From Gordonia sp. (in: high G+C Gram-positive bacteria) (GTDB taxonomy: Bacteria > Actinomycetota > Actinomycetes > Mycobacteriales > Mycobacteriaceae): a stretch of 6,550 nucleotides of DNA. The stretch spans positions 1 to 6,550 of the forward strand of contig JASLJL010000060.1 in NCBI GenBank assembly GCA_030152405.1. Direction: 5' to 3'. The notes under the pieces were generated by a model, which was not told where the DNA came from, made no database searches, and saw only the letters and a program-made list of their open reading frames with translations. Below are positions 6,220 through 6,550 of the stretch, one piece after another (positions within the stretch are counted from its first letter, which is position 1; each line of letters begins with the position of its first letter). Both the position numbers and the translations under genes were made by a program.

Positions 6220-6550
6220 ATGACCCGCGCATTGGACGTGACCGACCTTCACGTGACATTCGACTATCCACGGCCCGCAGTCGCGGGCATCAGCCTGCAC
6301 GTCGACGCAGGCGAGATCGTCGCCCTCGTCGGCGAGTCGGGATCAGGCAAGACGATGACGGCGCGGGCCGCCATCGGTCTGCTGCCCGCATCGGCGAAGG
6401 CGACGGGATCGGTGCGCGTCGACGGGATTGAAGTGCTCGGCCTCGACGAACGGGAGTGGACGGCGATCCGCGGCGACCGGGTGGCCATGGTCTTCCAGGA
6501 GCCGCAGACCGCGCTCAATCCGGTCCAGACCATCGGTTGGCAGCTCCGCC
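6220..6550 (+). CDS. ABC importer ATPase (DppD/OppD type), N-terminal part, cut by the right edge
   Basis: This is the nucleotide-binding subunit that powers the importer from the cytoplasmic side. The 110 visible residues begin MTRALDVTDLHVTFDYPRP. They contain a complete Walker A motif GESGSGKT (38-45) and the Q-loop with Q93 in FQEPQTALNP (92-101), the form typical of peptide/nickel-type importer ATPases. The signature motif, Walker B and H-loop would lie beyond the window. The gene starts four bases after the second permease stop. Family members come either as a pair of separate DppD and DppF proteins or as one fused protein with two ATPase domains; the fused form is frequent in actinobacteria, but which applies here cannot be seen. 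No frameshift or stop occurs in the visible part. Confidence 0.93.
   Translation, partial: MTRALDVTDLHVTFDYPRPAVAGISLHVDAGEIVALVGESGSGKTMTARAAIGLLPASAKATGSVRVDGIEVLGLDEREWTAIRGDRVAMVFQEPQTALNPVQTIGWQLR

Noticed and set aside
5184..6221. 345-codon minus-strand frame opposite the second permease
   Set aside because: Its Asp/Glu/Arg/His-rich low-complexity translation is the usual antisense image of a hydrophobic membrane protein gene.
1..6550. tRNA, rRNA, CRISPR array, insertion sequence or phage genes
   Set aside because: No regular repeat-spacer pattern, transposase motif, terminal repeat or structural RNA signature was seen; nearly all bases are explained by the called genes.

Overview
The window looks like chromosomal DNA from a high-GC Gram-positive bacterium, most likely an actinomycete of the Mycobacteriales type (Gordonia/Rhodococcus-like). 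This rests on the strong G/C bias at third codon positions, the tight ATGA-type gene junctions and the gene families present. The genus is a guess from composition, not something the sequence proves.

Layout from left to right. Bases 1-35 are the first 11 codons of a minus-strand gene that runs off the left edge; it has a good ribosome binding site but cannot be identified. Bases 36-168 are a short, less GC-rich spacer with several small palindromes. Bases 169-2535 (minus) encode a 788-residue Cys-type sulfatase with a complete active site, no visible export signal and an additional C-terminal beta-rich region. Bases 2536-2747 are a divergent promoter region. From 2748 to the right edge (plus) runs a tightly packed ABC importer operon: a lipoprotein substrate-binding protein of family 5 (2748-4343), a DppB-type permease (4345-5307), a DppC-type permease (5304-6215) and the N-terminal part of the ATPase (6220 onwards, cut by the window end). 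Neighbouring genes in this operon are separated by 1 nt, overlap by 4 nt, or are separated by 4 nt, so they are almost certainly co-transcribed.

The simplest reading is a small catabolic or sulfur-scavenging locus. The importer would bring an organic substrate into the cytoplasm, and the cytosolic sulfatase, made from the opposite strand of the same intergenic region, would release sulfate from it. That the imported substrate is a sulfate ester is inference from gene order only; family-5 importers more commonly carry peptides, nickel chelates or sugars. A 15-bp motif with 13 identical positions occurs once in each of the two intergenic regions and is a candidate shared operator.

I found no RNA genes, mobile elements, CRISPR arrays or clear terminators. 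Most of the content belongs to well-known families. What is potentially new is the pairing of this sulfatase with a family-5 importer and the candidate operators, not a new molecular machine.
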